From: Sepiola atlantica
Lineage: Eukaryota; Mollusca; Cephalopoda; Sepiida; Sepiolidae
NCBI GenBank assembly: GCA_963556195.1
Contig: OY744523.1
Coordinates: 76,668,445 to 76,732,444, forward strand
Direction of reading: 5' to 3'
DNA length: 64,000 nt
Positions 34,877 to 47,500 of the stretch are shown in pieces. The notes under the pieces are model-generated. The model searched no databases. It worked only from the letters and a program-made list of their open reading frames with translations, and was not told the DNA's origin. Within the stretch, counting starts at the first letter, position 1. The number at the start of each line of letters is the position of its first letter. The position numbers were made by a program, and so were the translations under genes.

Positions 34877-35060
34877 TTTCTTATACAAGCGTCATTAAAG
34901 ACCACAGATTTTCTCTCTTCACGATCTTACTTGTCAGTTTCTCGACGCGGCGAGCGATTTTTCGGTTTTCGGGTGTTAATTAGTGAAGTATGGCACCTAA
35001 CGTTGTGTCGTGGGCCATTCCTCTAGCGCTTTCGTTCTCTCGACCGTCTTCAAGATGCTG
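34874..35060 (-). mobile_element. Penelope-like 5' fragment (subfamily A), inverted
   Basis: Minus-strand reading: CTTGAAGACGGTCGAGAGAA and CGAAAGCGCTAGAGGAATGG, then a diverged frame in the position of the subfamily A peptide, ending ...CIRNA directly at (TA)n. The orientation is opposite to the endonuclease fragment that starts 80 bp to its right, so the two parts of one family lie head to head. Confidence 0.45.
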
Positions 35061-35137
35061 TGTCTTATTGTTACTGAAAGTCATATTTATAGTTGTATTA
35101 TGAGTTATATATCTGTTAATTTTACTATGTCTGCAGA

Positions 35138-35643
35138 CAGCTCACCCTGTCCAACACCTGTTTCTTAAAACTCCATTTCTTTGTTGGTAAAATCATCACC
35201 TCCATCCGCAAGGTTATTCACAAAGAAAATCATGACATCCAACTAACCCACACTGGCACTTATTTACGCCAACATATATCTAAGAAACATACTAACACAC
35301 ACCCGAACTCTGCTCCCTGACCAATTGCCCTATCTCCAACACTATTATATGCCATCGAACCAGCTATGTATATAAACTACAGTGCACAAAATGCAACAAT
35401 TTCTACATAGGAAACACAACAAGACAACTACACCTGCGCATCAAAGAGCATATAAACGCTCGTATATCGTCTTTGCACAAGCACACAACATTATGCCTCA
35501 ATACTCAACGTGATATTCATGTCTCTATCCTTGCGTCTGTCAGAAACATTGGGGACCTAAGAATCACAGAATCAATCCTCATCTCCAGATTAAACGCCTC
35601 ACTCAACCAGCGTCACGAGCTCTACTCACCGTTCATTCTATAA
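35138..35643 (+). pseudogene. Penelope-like element, linker plus GIY-YIG endonuclease
   Basis: Two frames cover the C-terminal part of a Penelope protein. 35138-35322 reads LSNTCFLKL, then IHKENHDIQLTHTGTYLRQH, ending at a TGA. After a frameshift, 35350-35643 is open for 97 codons: CHRTSYVYKLQCTKC, then FYIGNTTRQLHLRIKEH (the GIY-YIG core with YIG and the conserved Arg), then VSILASVRNIGDLRITESIL, ending at TAA. It is homologous along its length to 62787-63333. Known PLE proteins carry this endonuclease C-terminal to the RT; the RT is absent here. The frameshift makes it inactive. Confidence 0.75.
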
Positions 35644-36122
35644 TAATCTACCCTATCACCCACTAACCAACCCTCATATCTAACACTCATTACATTCCAT
35701 TTCCACCATTTCACTCCCTCTGTCAATTTCATCATTACTTACCTCCTATATTAAGCAATCACTCACCCAAACAATCAAGTAGGTCCCTACCCATATGAAC
35801 ATCCATCTCAGCACACATTCAGCCACATGTGAATAACAAGCCCTAACAACCAAATACAATAATCGACCTACTCTTACTACCCAATAAAATAATTCACCTC
35901 ATAACCTGGCATTATTAATTAATCTAAATAGATATGAAAGGTATACCAATAATATACAAATATAGAAAAAGAAGTAAAATTAAATTAAATTAAATACATA
36001 AATAAATGAATCTAATAAATAAATTAAATGAATAGATAAAAAATGAATAAATAAATAAAAACAAGAAGAGAAATAAAGAATAAATAATACATAAACAATA
36101 ATACATATGTATGTATATATAT
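35644..36122 (+). mobile_element. Penelope-like 3' UTR, ends near TATATATA
   Basis: C/A-rich then (AAAT)-rich sequence following the endonuclease stop, finishing ACATATGTATGTATATATAT. The 3' end of the copy at 63334-64000 finishes ACATATGTATATATAT, so both copies end in AT dinucleotides. Length is comparable in the two copies. Confidence 0.5.
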
Positions 36123-36951
36123 AATCACTTAATACACAGACTTCTACAGACTGAATCTATAAATTAATTCGCATTAATTACCCGATTTAATAACAGGCAG
36201 AGTTTTTCCCCTTACACTGTTTAAATACCCGAATTTTACTAGAATCATTGAAGCCTAAACTAAATTATAATTTTATAATAAGTAACATGTTACATTAATT
36301 CGATAATCTAATTTAACGAATCTCACAATTAATAATACTTTTTGAATATATGATGATCGATAAATTTAATAAAACCTAGAATACTTAAAAGTGAGAGATT
36401 TATTACTTGACTTTATATTCAATATTTTTTTTTAAATATACGAAAAAAATACGAAAATAAAACAACACACAGAAACAAATAAAAAATTTTAAGATTAAAA
36501 AATTAGAAAATGAAATAAAAATATCTATTATCAAAACTATCCAATATTACACATATTTTTAACACTACATTTATATACATAAAATAACTTTAAAACTTAT
36601 TAATTTCTATTCCTTGCGGGACTGGTTTGCCCCTACGCTATTCTCTGGCATCAATTTTGGTTGCTTCTCTGCACGGAAGAAGTTATCTTTTGGTGTTTAT
36701 TATTTTTGACAAAAGAAAGTTTCTCTTTTTCCCCGAAATATTACATAAACGATTTTTAATAATCATCCCGACATCACACAAACAGCTAACACCACACTTT
36801 CTGTTACGTAAGATTTAAAAAAAAAATAGTAAGTCTCCTTTCGATTTCGATGTATTATTTTTGTTCCTTCCAGCTTACATCCTACCCGGAACTTTGCCTT
36901 TTTTTAAAACATACTACTACTATTCCCAGCAATGCTTAAAGCAAACATACC

Positions 36952-36954
<3 letters not shown>
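36123..36954. other. AT-rich, no feature seen
   Basis: No coding similarity recognised. Confidence 0.4.

Positions 36955-37020
<66 letters not shown>
36955..37020. repeat. (AT)n microsatellite
   Basis: Uninterrupted, about 66 bp, left edge of the subfamily A palindrome. Confidence 0.95.
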
Positions 37021-37024
<4 letters not shown>

Positions 37025-37430
37025 GCAGCAAGTCATTATCTAAGCAAGCGTTGTTGAACATCACGGAACATTCGCGTTTGTATATTTTCCTCGTGAGGTT
37101 CTCAAACCGTCGAGCCATCTTTCTGGTTTCAGGTGGCAATCCGTATAGTACTTCGCCGATAGTTTTTAATTCGGCCATTTTCTCGAGCGCTTTCGACTTT
37201 CGTATTCGTCTTCAGGATTAGGGTTTTGTTTGTTTTTTTAATTTAAATAAGAAGACTGGAGTTAGTGTTTTATAGTTATCGCTACGGCCGAAAATGGCCG
37301 AATTAAAAACTATCGGCAAAGTACTATACGGATTGCCACCTGAAACCAGAAAGATGGCTCGACGGTTTGAGAACCTCACGAGGAAAATATACAAACGCGA
37401 AAGTTCCGTGATGTTCAACAACGCTTGCTT

Positions 37431-37434
<4 letters not shown>
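37021..37434. mobile_element. Head-to-head pair of Penelope-like 5' fragments (subfamily A)
   Basis: A near-identical palindrome. The minus-strand frame from 37178 and the plus-strand frame from 37294 both encode MAELKTIG(E/K)VLYGLPPE, then RKMARRFENLTRKIYKRE and SVMFNNACLD. The left copy continues NDLLPN before (TA)n; the right copy enters (TA)n right after CLD. The spacer (37181-37293) is not part of the palindrome and carries the CTGAAGACGAATACGAAAG hairpin motif on the minus side. High arm identity, unlike other repeats here, implies recent formation. No RT or endonuclease. Confidence 0.6.

Positions 37435-37478
<44 letters not shown>
37434..37478. repeat. (AT)n microsatellite
   Basis: About 44 bp, right edge of the palindrome. 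The 3-base joint TTAGAT|ATAT is part of the coding sequence in the sister arm. Confidence 0.95.
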
Positions 37479-37483
<5 letters not shown>

Positions 37484-37711
37484 CCTATTTAATGTGTATC
37501 CACATATAATATTATAAGATAATATAATATGTTGCATGTATATATATTTTCAGTATTTACTAAAACAGTGCTCAAAACGTTTATGTTTCATTCCCAGAGG
37601 GAATCATAAGGTTAAATGCGTTTAACCTGATTATTCATGAAGCCTAAACGCTTGTGTAGCTTACTTGCTATTTCACTCTCTCTATCTCCCTCTCTATCTC
37701 ACACAAACACA

Positions 37712-39405
<1,694 letters not shown>

Positions 39406-39430
39406 CGTATATTTATATTATATTATATAT

Positions 39431-39999
39431 ACAGTTTGTCGCGCAAGATTCGTGACACCTTCCATTTGTTTAGAAATTTTGCCAGCTGTAAGGACACGGT
39501 CTTTTAACACTAGGCCTACCAGGTTTCTTTGTGTTACTTAACCTTCCAGTTTCTTTATCGAGTTTGAGAACCCGGCCTACAACACTTTTTGAACGTTTTA
39601 CACGTTTTCCGGTTTCTCCTATTGTCAACTTTTTTCTCTTAATTTGACGATTTTTGCTTTGTCGTTTAAATCAGTTTCATTTCTTTTTGACATGATTGAT
39701 ATTGCGTGATTTGCAGCAGTGATGATAATTAAAGTGTATAATATTTATTTTCATCCTTTTATACTAAAAATAACCTACTGTTTTAAACTTTAAACAATTA
39801 TTTTTCTTAATGTTTTTTAATTTGGGCACGTGAAATATGTAAAACGGTGGATAACTTTAATAATATTATTTTAATTCATCTGAAAATCTAGGTAAAAGTC
39901 CAACTAAATGATGTACATATGTAGTGAAATTTTCACAATATTAAAATATAATTTATTTGAGATTATGACAATTTTATTTTTGTTCCTTCATTTTTGACG

Positions 40000-40003
<4 letters not shown>
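39431..40003 (-). mobile_element. Truncated second Tc1-type copy
   Basis: Repeats the part of the neighbouring element that holds the N-terminal transposase region and the right inverted repeat (compare 38835-39405), in the same orientation. It starts abruptly at ACAGTTTGTCGCGCAAGATT and ends GACGGTAC at 40003. It has extra differences from its neighbour (for instance GAACCCGGCCTACAACAC), so it is a separate, diverged copy. About 25 bp of AT-rich DNA separates the two. Confidence 0.75.
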
Positions 40004-40063
<60 letters not shown>

Positions 40064-40147
40064 TATATATATATGTATGTATATGTATATATATGAATAT
40101 ATATATATATATAAATAGTTATATATATAATTATATATATAAATATT

Positions 40148-40190
<43 letters not shown>

Positions 40191-40192
40191 TA
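40003..40192. repeat. (AT)n with GA tail
   Basis: (AT)n, then TATATGAATATATATATATGTA-type units, then (GA)n at about 40166-40190. Confidence 0.9.
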
Positions 40193-40834
40193 AGAACAGA
40201 TACTAAAGCTTAATAAAGAAAATATTTGACTGACTACAAACATAAACAGATGTGTTAGAGGTTTGATCCCATTAGTGAAACTTTTATAATCGGCTTTTTT
40301 CGAAGTAAAATCATAAAAACTACAAAAAGAGAAATAAAATGACGAACACAGTCACCTATCCAGTGTATTTATTGGTCGACATCAATCCTAGAACAAGTTG
40401 TAAAGATATTAAATATATAGAGGAGGGTAAGAGTGTTTCATGTTCGTACTGTAACTGTAAAATTAATTTGACTGAAATTTAATCTGCTTTTCATAAACCT
40501 GTCTTAAGATTTAATTGATAATTGGTTAAACAAATTCGCAATGAAATTTTAAAATAATTCACAAAGTAAATGCTAATAAAGGTTTGCAGACGGAGTGGCT
40601 GAGCATATTTTCTTAAAGTATTGCATGACAACTTATGATAAGTGGATGAAAAATACATAACATCTTAAATTGAAATGCCACTTTTGTAGCGATCAAGAGA
40701 TATTGATGATAGGGGATAGTCTGATGCCGGAAATGTCACAAGGTTTTTTCATTGTTTAAGTAGAGAATTTTGTAATACAAATACCCTCAGACAAAACATG
40801 AAGCCACTTAATGTATAGAGCTAATAAGAACGAA
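40193..40834. other. AT-rich, no feature seen
   Basis: No coding similarity recognised. Confidence 0.4.
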
Positions 40835-41184
40835 GGATGATTATCGCAAAGACCAGAGATGCCTATTAGCCTTAGTTTGGAAAATACCTAGGCTATAGGT
40901 AGGAGAAAAGCAGTCAGCAGGAAGAGAGTTCAACAAGCTTGCATTTCTTGGAAATAAGATACTAGAATGGAAAACTGTATTACAATGACCTATCAAAACA
41001 GCGAATTGATGAAGACCACCAAACCAACAAGTCAAACGAACTGGAAAAAAGGAAGCGGGTAATAGATCAGACAATTCTAAAGAAGACATGCCCTAATAGT
41101 ATTTATAGAAAATACCGAAACTAGCAACATCACGTCTGTGAGAGAGAGGGTGCAAAGATAAAGAAAGGGTGTAACCAATCAAAT
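40835..41184 (-). pseudogene. Older LINE, C-terminal part (3' of nested insertion)
   Basis: From 41184 the minus strand reads LIGYTLSLSLHPLSHRRDVA and SFGIFYKYY, then a stop. It continues LPASFFPVRLT...HSSILFPRNASLLNSLPADC and IFQTKANRHL, the typical end of CR1/Jockey-like LINE RT proteins (compare LSHRRNV and WNSL in the copy at 46797-47500). It is the direct continuation of 42956-43690, from which it is separated by a younger LINE. Inactive. Confidence 0.65.
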
Positions 41185-42955
41185 TTTTTTTTAATGTAGT
41201 TCACCCAAAACAAGGCAGGCCACCAATGTAGACGTAAGGGGCTACTGAGAAAAAGGTTTTTGGGGGGGGGGAATGGGGTCAACCTAATTCGGAGCTGCGC
41301 AGCGAGATGTCTGTTTGCATTAGTTTTAAATTTCTGCATGTCAGTACTGTCAAGAAAACAGGTAGCCGGGAGGGAGTCCAGAGTCCAGCAGCACGATGAA
41401 AGAAGCATTTGGAGTAGAAAGCTCTTCAGCATCTGGGGACCTCCACAGTGAATGGATGGGATTTGGCAGAGTGTCGGGTTGGTCTAGTGAATTTATGTCG
41501 TGGGCTTACCAGAGCAGCAAGCTCATCAGAGAACAATCATTTGAAGTACTTGTAAAACAGGCACAATGAAGCAACATTGCGGCGATGGGACAGGGGCTGG
41601 AGCTTGGTGTATAATGGAGAACCTATCAAGTTGGCAACTCTTTTGGGATCTTGTCTAAGAGAGATAGACTAGTGGATGATGCCCCAGCCGAGATGTTGCA
41701 ACAATACTCCATGCATAGACGTATGGTGGCTTTGTAGAGATATAGGATAATGTCAGGTGTGAGAAGTTTAGTGGCACGGTAGAGGGAGCCCTGGCAATGT
41801 ATTCAATGTATTTATTCCAAGTCGTGTTATCTGTGAAAGTTAGGGCGAGGAGTTTGAACGATGAACTCTCATGTAGGGTATTATTTGCCATGACAATTGG
41901 TGGTTTAAAAAGTTTCTTGTATTTATTGAAATAAAGTAGTTTTGTCTTTGCGGCATTAAAAGTTGCCATCCATTTTTTACCCCATTCAACTACAGACTGG
42001 ATACCATTTTCTAAGGATGCAGCCATTGCCTCAAATATGTGCGCGTCGGTTTTGCCCACATGACGAGAGTAGAGCGTGTTGTTGTCAGCAAATATTCCTA
42101 TCTAAGTTTCAATTAAATCAGGGAGGTAATTCATGAAAATCAGGAACTAGAGGTTCAAGGATGGATCCCTTGCGTACACCAGAATTGATGTCATGTTGCT
42201 TAGAAAAACGGCCATAGAGGACAATCTGAATTTTTCTTTTTGTTAGGAAAGATTAAATATTTGTCTAGTAATACCATATGAGTGCAGTTTTAGGAGAAGC
42301 CCTTCATGCCAGACCTTGTCAAAGGCCTTGGATATATCGAGTGTTACCGCCCTAGCTTCACCTGCCTTGTCCAGTGTATGTGTATATTCGTTCCGAGATA
42401 ACCATTAGGATATCTGCGGTAGATCTTGCATGTCTAAATCCGTATTGATGATCAGACGAAGTTCAGCATTAACTATGGGCCTGACTATCGCTAGATTGAT
42501 TAATAGTTCAAAGATTTTAGCAAAGATCGGGAGTAGACTGATTGAACGATAGCTTAGAGGATCAGTACTACCTCCAGAATTCTTGAAGACTGGTACCACA
42601 GAGACAATTTTCCAACAATCAGGAAAACAAGATTCAGCAAGGCATTTGTTGTATAGTGTGGAGAGGACAGGGGCCAGCTCAGCAGAGCATTTCTTTGTTA
42701 CTATTACTGGTATAAGATCAGAACCACAGGCTTCGGAGGTGTCAATGTTTTTTATAATGTCTCTGACTTGAGATGGGGTGATGACCATATTCTCAAGTGT
42801 GACTTCAGTCTTCAATGGGAATTTGGAGAGGGGGTGGTTTGCTGAGTCAAAAGTGGAGTTTAAAGTGAAACACTGGACAAGTAGTTCTACCATTACTAGT
42901 TTCTGTGCAAACAACATCGTTGTGATTTGATAGCGGAGGAATTGTCGATTGTCCA
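41185..42955 (-). mobile_element. Younger CR1/Jockey-like LINE inserted in an older LINE
   Basis: 5'-truncated non-LTR retrotransposon of about 1.77 kb whose 3' end is an A-run (TTTTTTTTT at 41185-41193 on plus), preceded by GGGGCTACTGAG and GCCTGCCTTG segments shared with the copy at 46797-47500. The insertion point lies between codons of the older LINE: VQKR-like sequence on one side and LIGY on the other are adjacent in related proteins. CR1/Jockey is my best class; RTE-X is possible. Confidence 0.7.
41280..42917 (-). pseudogene. LINE reverse transcriptase (younger copy), degenerate
   Basis: The N-terminal part (42917-42405) reads SQVRDIIKNIDTSEACGSDL (the usual GPD is replaced by GSD), ELAPVLSTLYNKCLAESCFP and SVVPVFKNSG...YRSISLLPIFAKIFE. 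Then LDISKAFDKVWHEGLLLKLH holds the motif A Asp, GVRKGSILEP is motif B, and IFADNNTLYS is the catalytic box, with YADD changed to FADN. The final frame (42059-41655) gives WGKKWMATFNAAKTKLLYFN, and the C-terminus reads on in pieces (GSLYRA, YLYKATIR, LSHRRNVA, AGLW). Frameshifts and the D-to-N change mean it is inactive. Confidence 0.75.
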
Positions 42956-43690
42956 GATACGTTTCTGCACTCGATCAAGAACCCTCAAGACAGAGATTCA
43001 CCAGACCAAATGTGATAACAGTACTGCATACATAGTCTGATAGTAGATTTGTAGACATAGAGAATAGCCTCAGGTGTGAGTAAGTGTTTAGAACGATAGA
43101 GAGAACCGACTCTATGGGAAGCAGAAAGAGCAATGGATCTAATGTATGAACCCAAGAAAGATTAGATGAGAAAGAAAGACCGAGAATTTCAGAGTCGATT
43201 TCTCCCCAAGGACAGACCCATCCATGAAAATCTCAGCGAGAAAATTGACACGCTTACGATTTAAAAATACAAGCCGAGTCTTAACTGGATTAAATGAAAC
43301 AACCCTTTTCGTACCTAATCCACAACCAAACTTCAACTGATTCCAGGGAGATGAGCGAGAAGCAAGACAATAATACAGAGAGCTATCATGAGCATAGACG
43401 TTAATCTACTGAATAATATTCTCAGGAAAATCATTGATATAGAGAGAAAGAGTGCTGGGCTTACTATAGAGTCCCGAGGAACACCAGCATTTCTAGGAAA
43501 AGAGAATGAGGATACACCATTCAAAGTTACTCACAAGCGTTGATCAGAAAGTAAAGACCTAATAATGTAAATAACTTTATCACTAATTCCATAATCCTGA
43601 AGTTTTTGCAGAAGACCAGAATGCCACACTCTGTCGAACGTTTCGAAATGTCAATGACAATGGTCCTACCCTCTCCTGAATTATTCATAA
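42956..43690 (-). pseudogene. Older LINE, reverse transcriptase part (5' of nested insertion)
   Basis: The minus strand reads IVIDISKRST...CGILVF (motif A region, frameshifted), then TLNGVSSFSFPRNAGVPRDS (motif B), a degraded YADD region, FGCGLGTKRVVSFNPVKTRL, and later SASHRVGSLYRSKHLLTPEA, ILYVYKSTIRLCMQYC and LLDRVQKR. At that point the younger LINE interrupts it. The protein is related to, but clearly different from, the younger LINE, so it is a separate family or subfamily. Confidence 0.6.
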
Positions 43691-44148
43691 ACCGACAAAT
43701 GCACTAGGTACAACACTTAAAAAATCAGCAGTTAGAGAAATAAAGAGGACAAGAACATAAATTTAATTTATTAAATAATAAATTATGATAACGAATATTT
43801 GATAGCACCAAGTATTTACCTAATGTAATTGAATATCATAATTAATTTCAGAACAAAGAATTTATATAAAATCATGAGAAAGTAATTACAATAACTAACA
43901 TTTAAACAATTATATAACAGATACCAATACTAAACACAGTGTAATAAATATATGTCGTATGAATTATTACTCGTGTTCAGAGAAATTTCAAAGACGAAGC
44001 ATTGTCTTATCGACACAAGATACAAGTTTAATTACAGGAAAAAAGAACAATAAAGGATACTTTGCCCTAGATGTTCCTATCAAGTCTGCTGTTGAATCGT
44101 TCAATAAAGATCACATTTAAATCTACCTCCCGTGAGGTCAGTTAAAAT
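43691..44148. other. AT-rich, no feature seen
   Basis: No coding similarity recognised. Confidence 0.4.
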
Positions 44149-44810
44149 ATGACATGTTTATGTCTTCCATTATTTTCCGTATTCATATCTTTATCGCTGC
44201 CTATTATCAGTTTTTTTTTATTGTTGACAGTTATCAACACAAAAATGCTGTTTGTTGTTCTTGAGTTAAGAGTTCTGAAATTATTCATCATCCAGTTTGT
44301 GTTTGCTTCTTTACCAAAGTCGTTTATCTTCTCTTTCTTGTTATTTACTACTTCTCGTTTAGTCTTCTTTCTTCGCGTGTTCTTTGTTCGATGTTTTCTC
44401 ATTTTATTTACTTCGCGGTGTTTTATACATTTCGTTCATTCGTTCGATGTGTTTTCTTTCTTTCATTCTATTATCGTCAGTATTTTGTATTTTATTTCGT
44501 TTTATTTCTTTTCCATTTTTTTATTTTCCATCATTCTTTTCTTCTTTCATCCATGTTTATTCTCTGTGTTTTATTATTTAAGTGTCTATAATTTATATTT
44601 CGATATACCTAATTTCCTCATCCGAACCATATTATTATTTCTAAGAACGTTTATCTTAAGGCCTATTCTTTTTATCTTTTTTTCATTATTTTACTTTTAA
44701 TTTCTTCCTTTTTTCTATCTATTCATAGCTAAACTTTTATAAATCTATTTATTTTATACTATGAAAATACATGCTTTTATTTTTGTCTTTACGCATTCTC
44801 TCCCCATGAT
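44149..44810. other. T-rich, A-poor strand-skewed region
   Basis: Long pyrimidine-skewed stretch rich in TTTC, TTCTTT and TTTATTT on the plus strand. It holds a 183-codon open frame (44149-44700) of almost only Phe, Ile, Leu and Ser. The frame has no recognisable topology or motif, and T-rich DNA seldom makes stop codons, so I attribute it to composition. Confidence 0.5.
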
Positions 44811-46796
44811 TTTTTAATTCATTCTTTTGTCATCCTTTTAACCACAGTGTGTAACCCCCTTTACATCGCGCTTCTTATCATTTCTCTTGATACATCCTTT
44901 ATTTTCAATCCGTTGAAAAGTAACGAAGAATACGGAAGATCGCTGAAGAAGAGAAAAAGGTTACGGTTAAAAAGGATTCACTTTTTTCTGTCTTATCTCC
45001 TATTGTAAACGAGCGCCGAATGAAAGACTTGCAATAATGGGCGGGTAGGAAGTAGCGCCTCATTCAGATGGCTACAAATAAATCCCCATTCATAACTAAA
45101 TCAATTATTTGTCTCCGTGTGTGTGTTTTAGCTTTTTCCTCTCTCTTCTTTTGTGTTTTCCTATTTTTTCACTTTGCTAAAGTTGTTTATAACACATTAT
45201 ATAAAAACGATTATCATCAAACATTCACAAACACTGACTTAATATGCTTATTTGTCTGTTGTCATAAACATATTTATTTATTCACGTGTTCTCATATTTC
45301 GGCAAAATAAAATACCCGCTGAAAGAAAACTGCATTTTCATGTTGACAGGTTTCCAGAAAAAATAGATTCTCAAGTGTTATATTCGGCAGACTCGTAAAT
45401 CTCGTTTCCACTATGTTGTCATTTAGATGTCACATTCCATGACCGATGTTTATGACAAACGGAAGTACTGCTGTTTTCTGGGTCGACTGTTGTTTAAAGT
45501 AGACGGTGTATTGAGCTTTGCAATCCCCTTATGGTATTCATCATCATTCAACTAAAGATGTATCCATCTCATTAAACCTTATCCATGAGTTTTTAGTTTT
45601 ATAAGTGGTTGCTTATGAGTAAGAAAATATCATTTACTAAAATGGAAGAACTTATTAGAACTTAGCTGCCATAAGGGTGATGGTGTTATTAGTAAACCAT
45701 TTTATATAAAAAAAAAGTGAAGCTGAAACGACGGAGTTTTTAAAATGGTAAGTACCCACTCTACAGTGAAGGACATATCTCAGATAGATACCATTTCGTC
45801 CGCATTTTCTTAGCATTTATTTTATTGTCATATAGAGCCCTGATGCGATAAACGATAGAGAACCACCGGTTCACCTATGACACTTTCGTAAAGTATAACT
45901 AGTCTGTCACAGTAGTTCAGCGTGAACTTCGTCGCCAATTCAAGAGTCACCGAAATCAGGTTTCTTCCCCTTATAACAAAATCTTATTATGAGTTAATAT
46001 AATTCATTAACGAAGTTCACCAATGAATAGCAGACGAGGGGAGCTTCATAAATAGTACGCACACCAGAAAATATACGCCGTTTCAAACAAGCTTTTCTGC
46101 GTATTCCAAATTGCTGTATATGAAACCATGCTTCTGGAGTAGGCATCAATAGTTGGCATCAATAGTTGGCCGAGAAGGCTTATTTTGCAAGAAAGCCTGC
46201 ATTTACATCCATATATTGGAAAACAGTTGAGACAAGAAGACTATCCACAGCGTAAGTCATTGACAGCAATGGAAGAATCTGTTTTAGGCAAGTGACAAAA
46301 TTTTGTTAGTGAGTGATGGATCATATTTCCATCTCAACTGCATGGCGAATCAACAGAAATGTCGTTATTGCGCCCTTAAACACCAGATAGAACTGCACTA
46401 AAGGCTACTGCACAGAACACAACTGACACTTTTAATGTGCTAATAGAAGAGCTGACCTCATTCGTTCATACTATTTAAGAGAAAATTAATAGAAGTTCTT
46501 TTTCTGTGAACTTCCAATACTGAGATTATAAAAACTTCGCTGTGCCTAAAATATGACGATAACTTATCCCTTTTCTACGTGGGTGGTTTCAGGGGGATGT
46601 AGCGACGCCCTATAGAGAGATAGAGAATCAATTGATTTTCTTCGCTCTCACTTAGGTGACGGCCCCATGTTCAGGCTTGCTGAAACTCCTTATTTTTCGG
46701 AACCCTTATTTGTCCATGCGTGATTATTTTGGGCGGGAAAACTTCAAACCAGGTCTGTATGAGCATATTCGCATGGACGTCGCACACTTCGAGAGA
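44811..46796. other. AT-rich, no gene; short duplication at 46145
   Basis: No coding similarity. GGCATCAATAGTT is repeated in tandem at about 46144-46167. Confidence 0.4.
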
Positions 46797-47500
46797 CCAA
46801 TTCAGCCTAACTTTCACAGGTAACATGAATTGGAACAAATACATTGACGACATTGCCAAGATTGCCGCAAAGAAGGTTGGCTCCCTCTACCGTGCTAGTA
46901 AACACCTCACACCTGACATTATCCTGTATCTCTACAAAGCCACCATCCGCCCATGCATGGAGTATTGTTGTCACATCTGGGCTGGTGCATCATCTACTAG
47001 TCTCTCCCTCCTTGACAAGGTCCAAAAAAGAGTCGCAAACCTAATGGGTCCCTCACTGTCGACCAGGCTCCAGTCCCTGTCCCATCGCCGCAATGTGGTA
47101 TCCTTGTTTGTTTTACAAATACTTCAATGGATTATGCTCCGATGAATTGGCTGCTCTGGTGCCCCCTCGACTAAATTCACTAGACTAACTTGACAATCAA
47201 CTAAATCTCATTCATTCACTGCGGAGGTCCCCAGATGTCGGAGAGCCTTCTACTCAAATAGCTTCTTTCCTCGTGCTGCTGGCCTCTGGAACTCCCTCTT
47301 TGACCTCTGTTTCCCCGACAGTACTGACATGCAGAAATTAAAAACTAATGTAAATAGACATCTCGCTGCGCAGATCCCAATTTAGGTTGACCCCTCACCA
47401 ACCTTCTCTCCTTTTCTTTTTTCTCAGTAGCCCCTTATGTCTACAGTGGCGGCCTGCCTTGTTTGGGGTGAACTATGTTAAAAAAAATGTAAAATTACAG
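46797..47500 (+). pseudogene. 5'-truncated CR1/Jockey-like LINE, C-terminal RT plus 3' UTR
   Basis: Starts abruptly at FSLTFTGNMNWNKYIDDIAK and continues KKVGSLYRASKHLTPDIILY, LYKATIRPCMEYCCHIWAGA, SLLDKVQKRVANLMG and LSHRRNVVSL, with a frameshift near 47105. The C-terminal AGLWNSLF, DSTDMQKLKTN and NRHLAAQ follow in other frames. The 3' UTR has CAGTAGCCCCTTATGTCTAC and GGCGGCCTGCCTTGTTTGGG, then a short A-run (47478-47487). Same family as 41185-42955 but on the opposite strand. Inactive. Confidence 0.75.
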
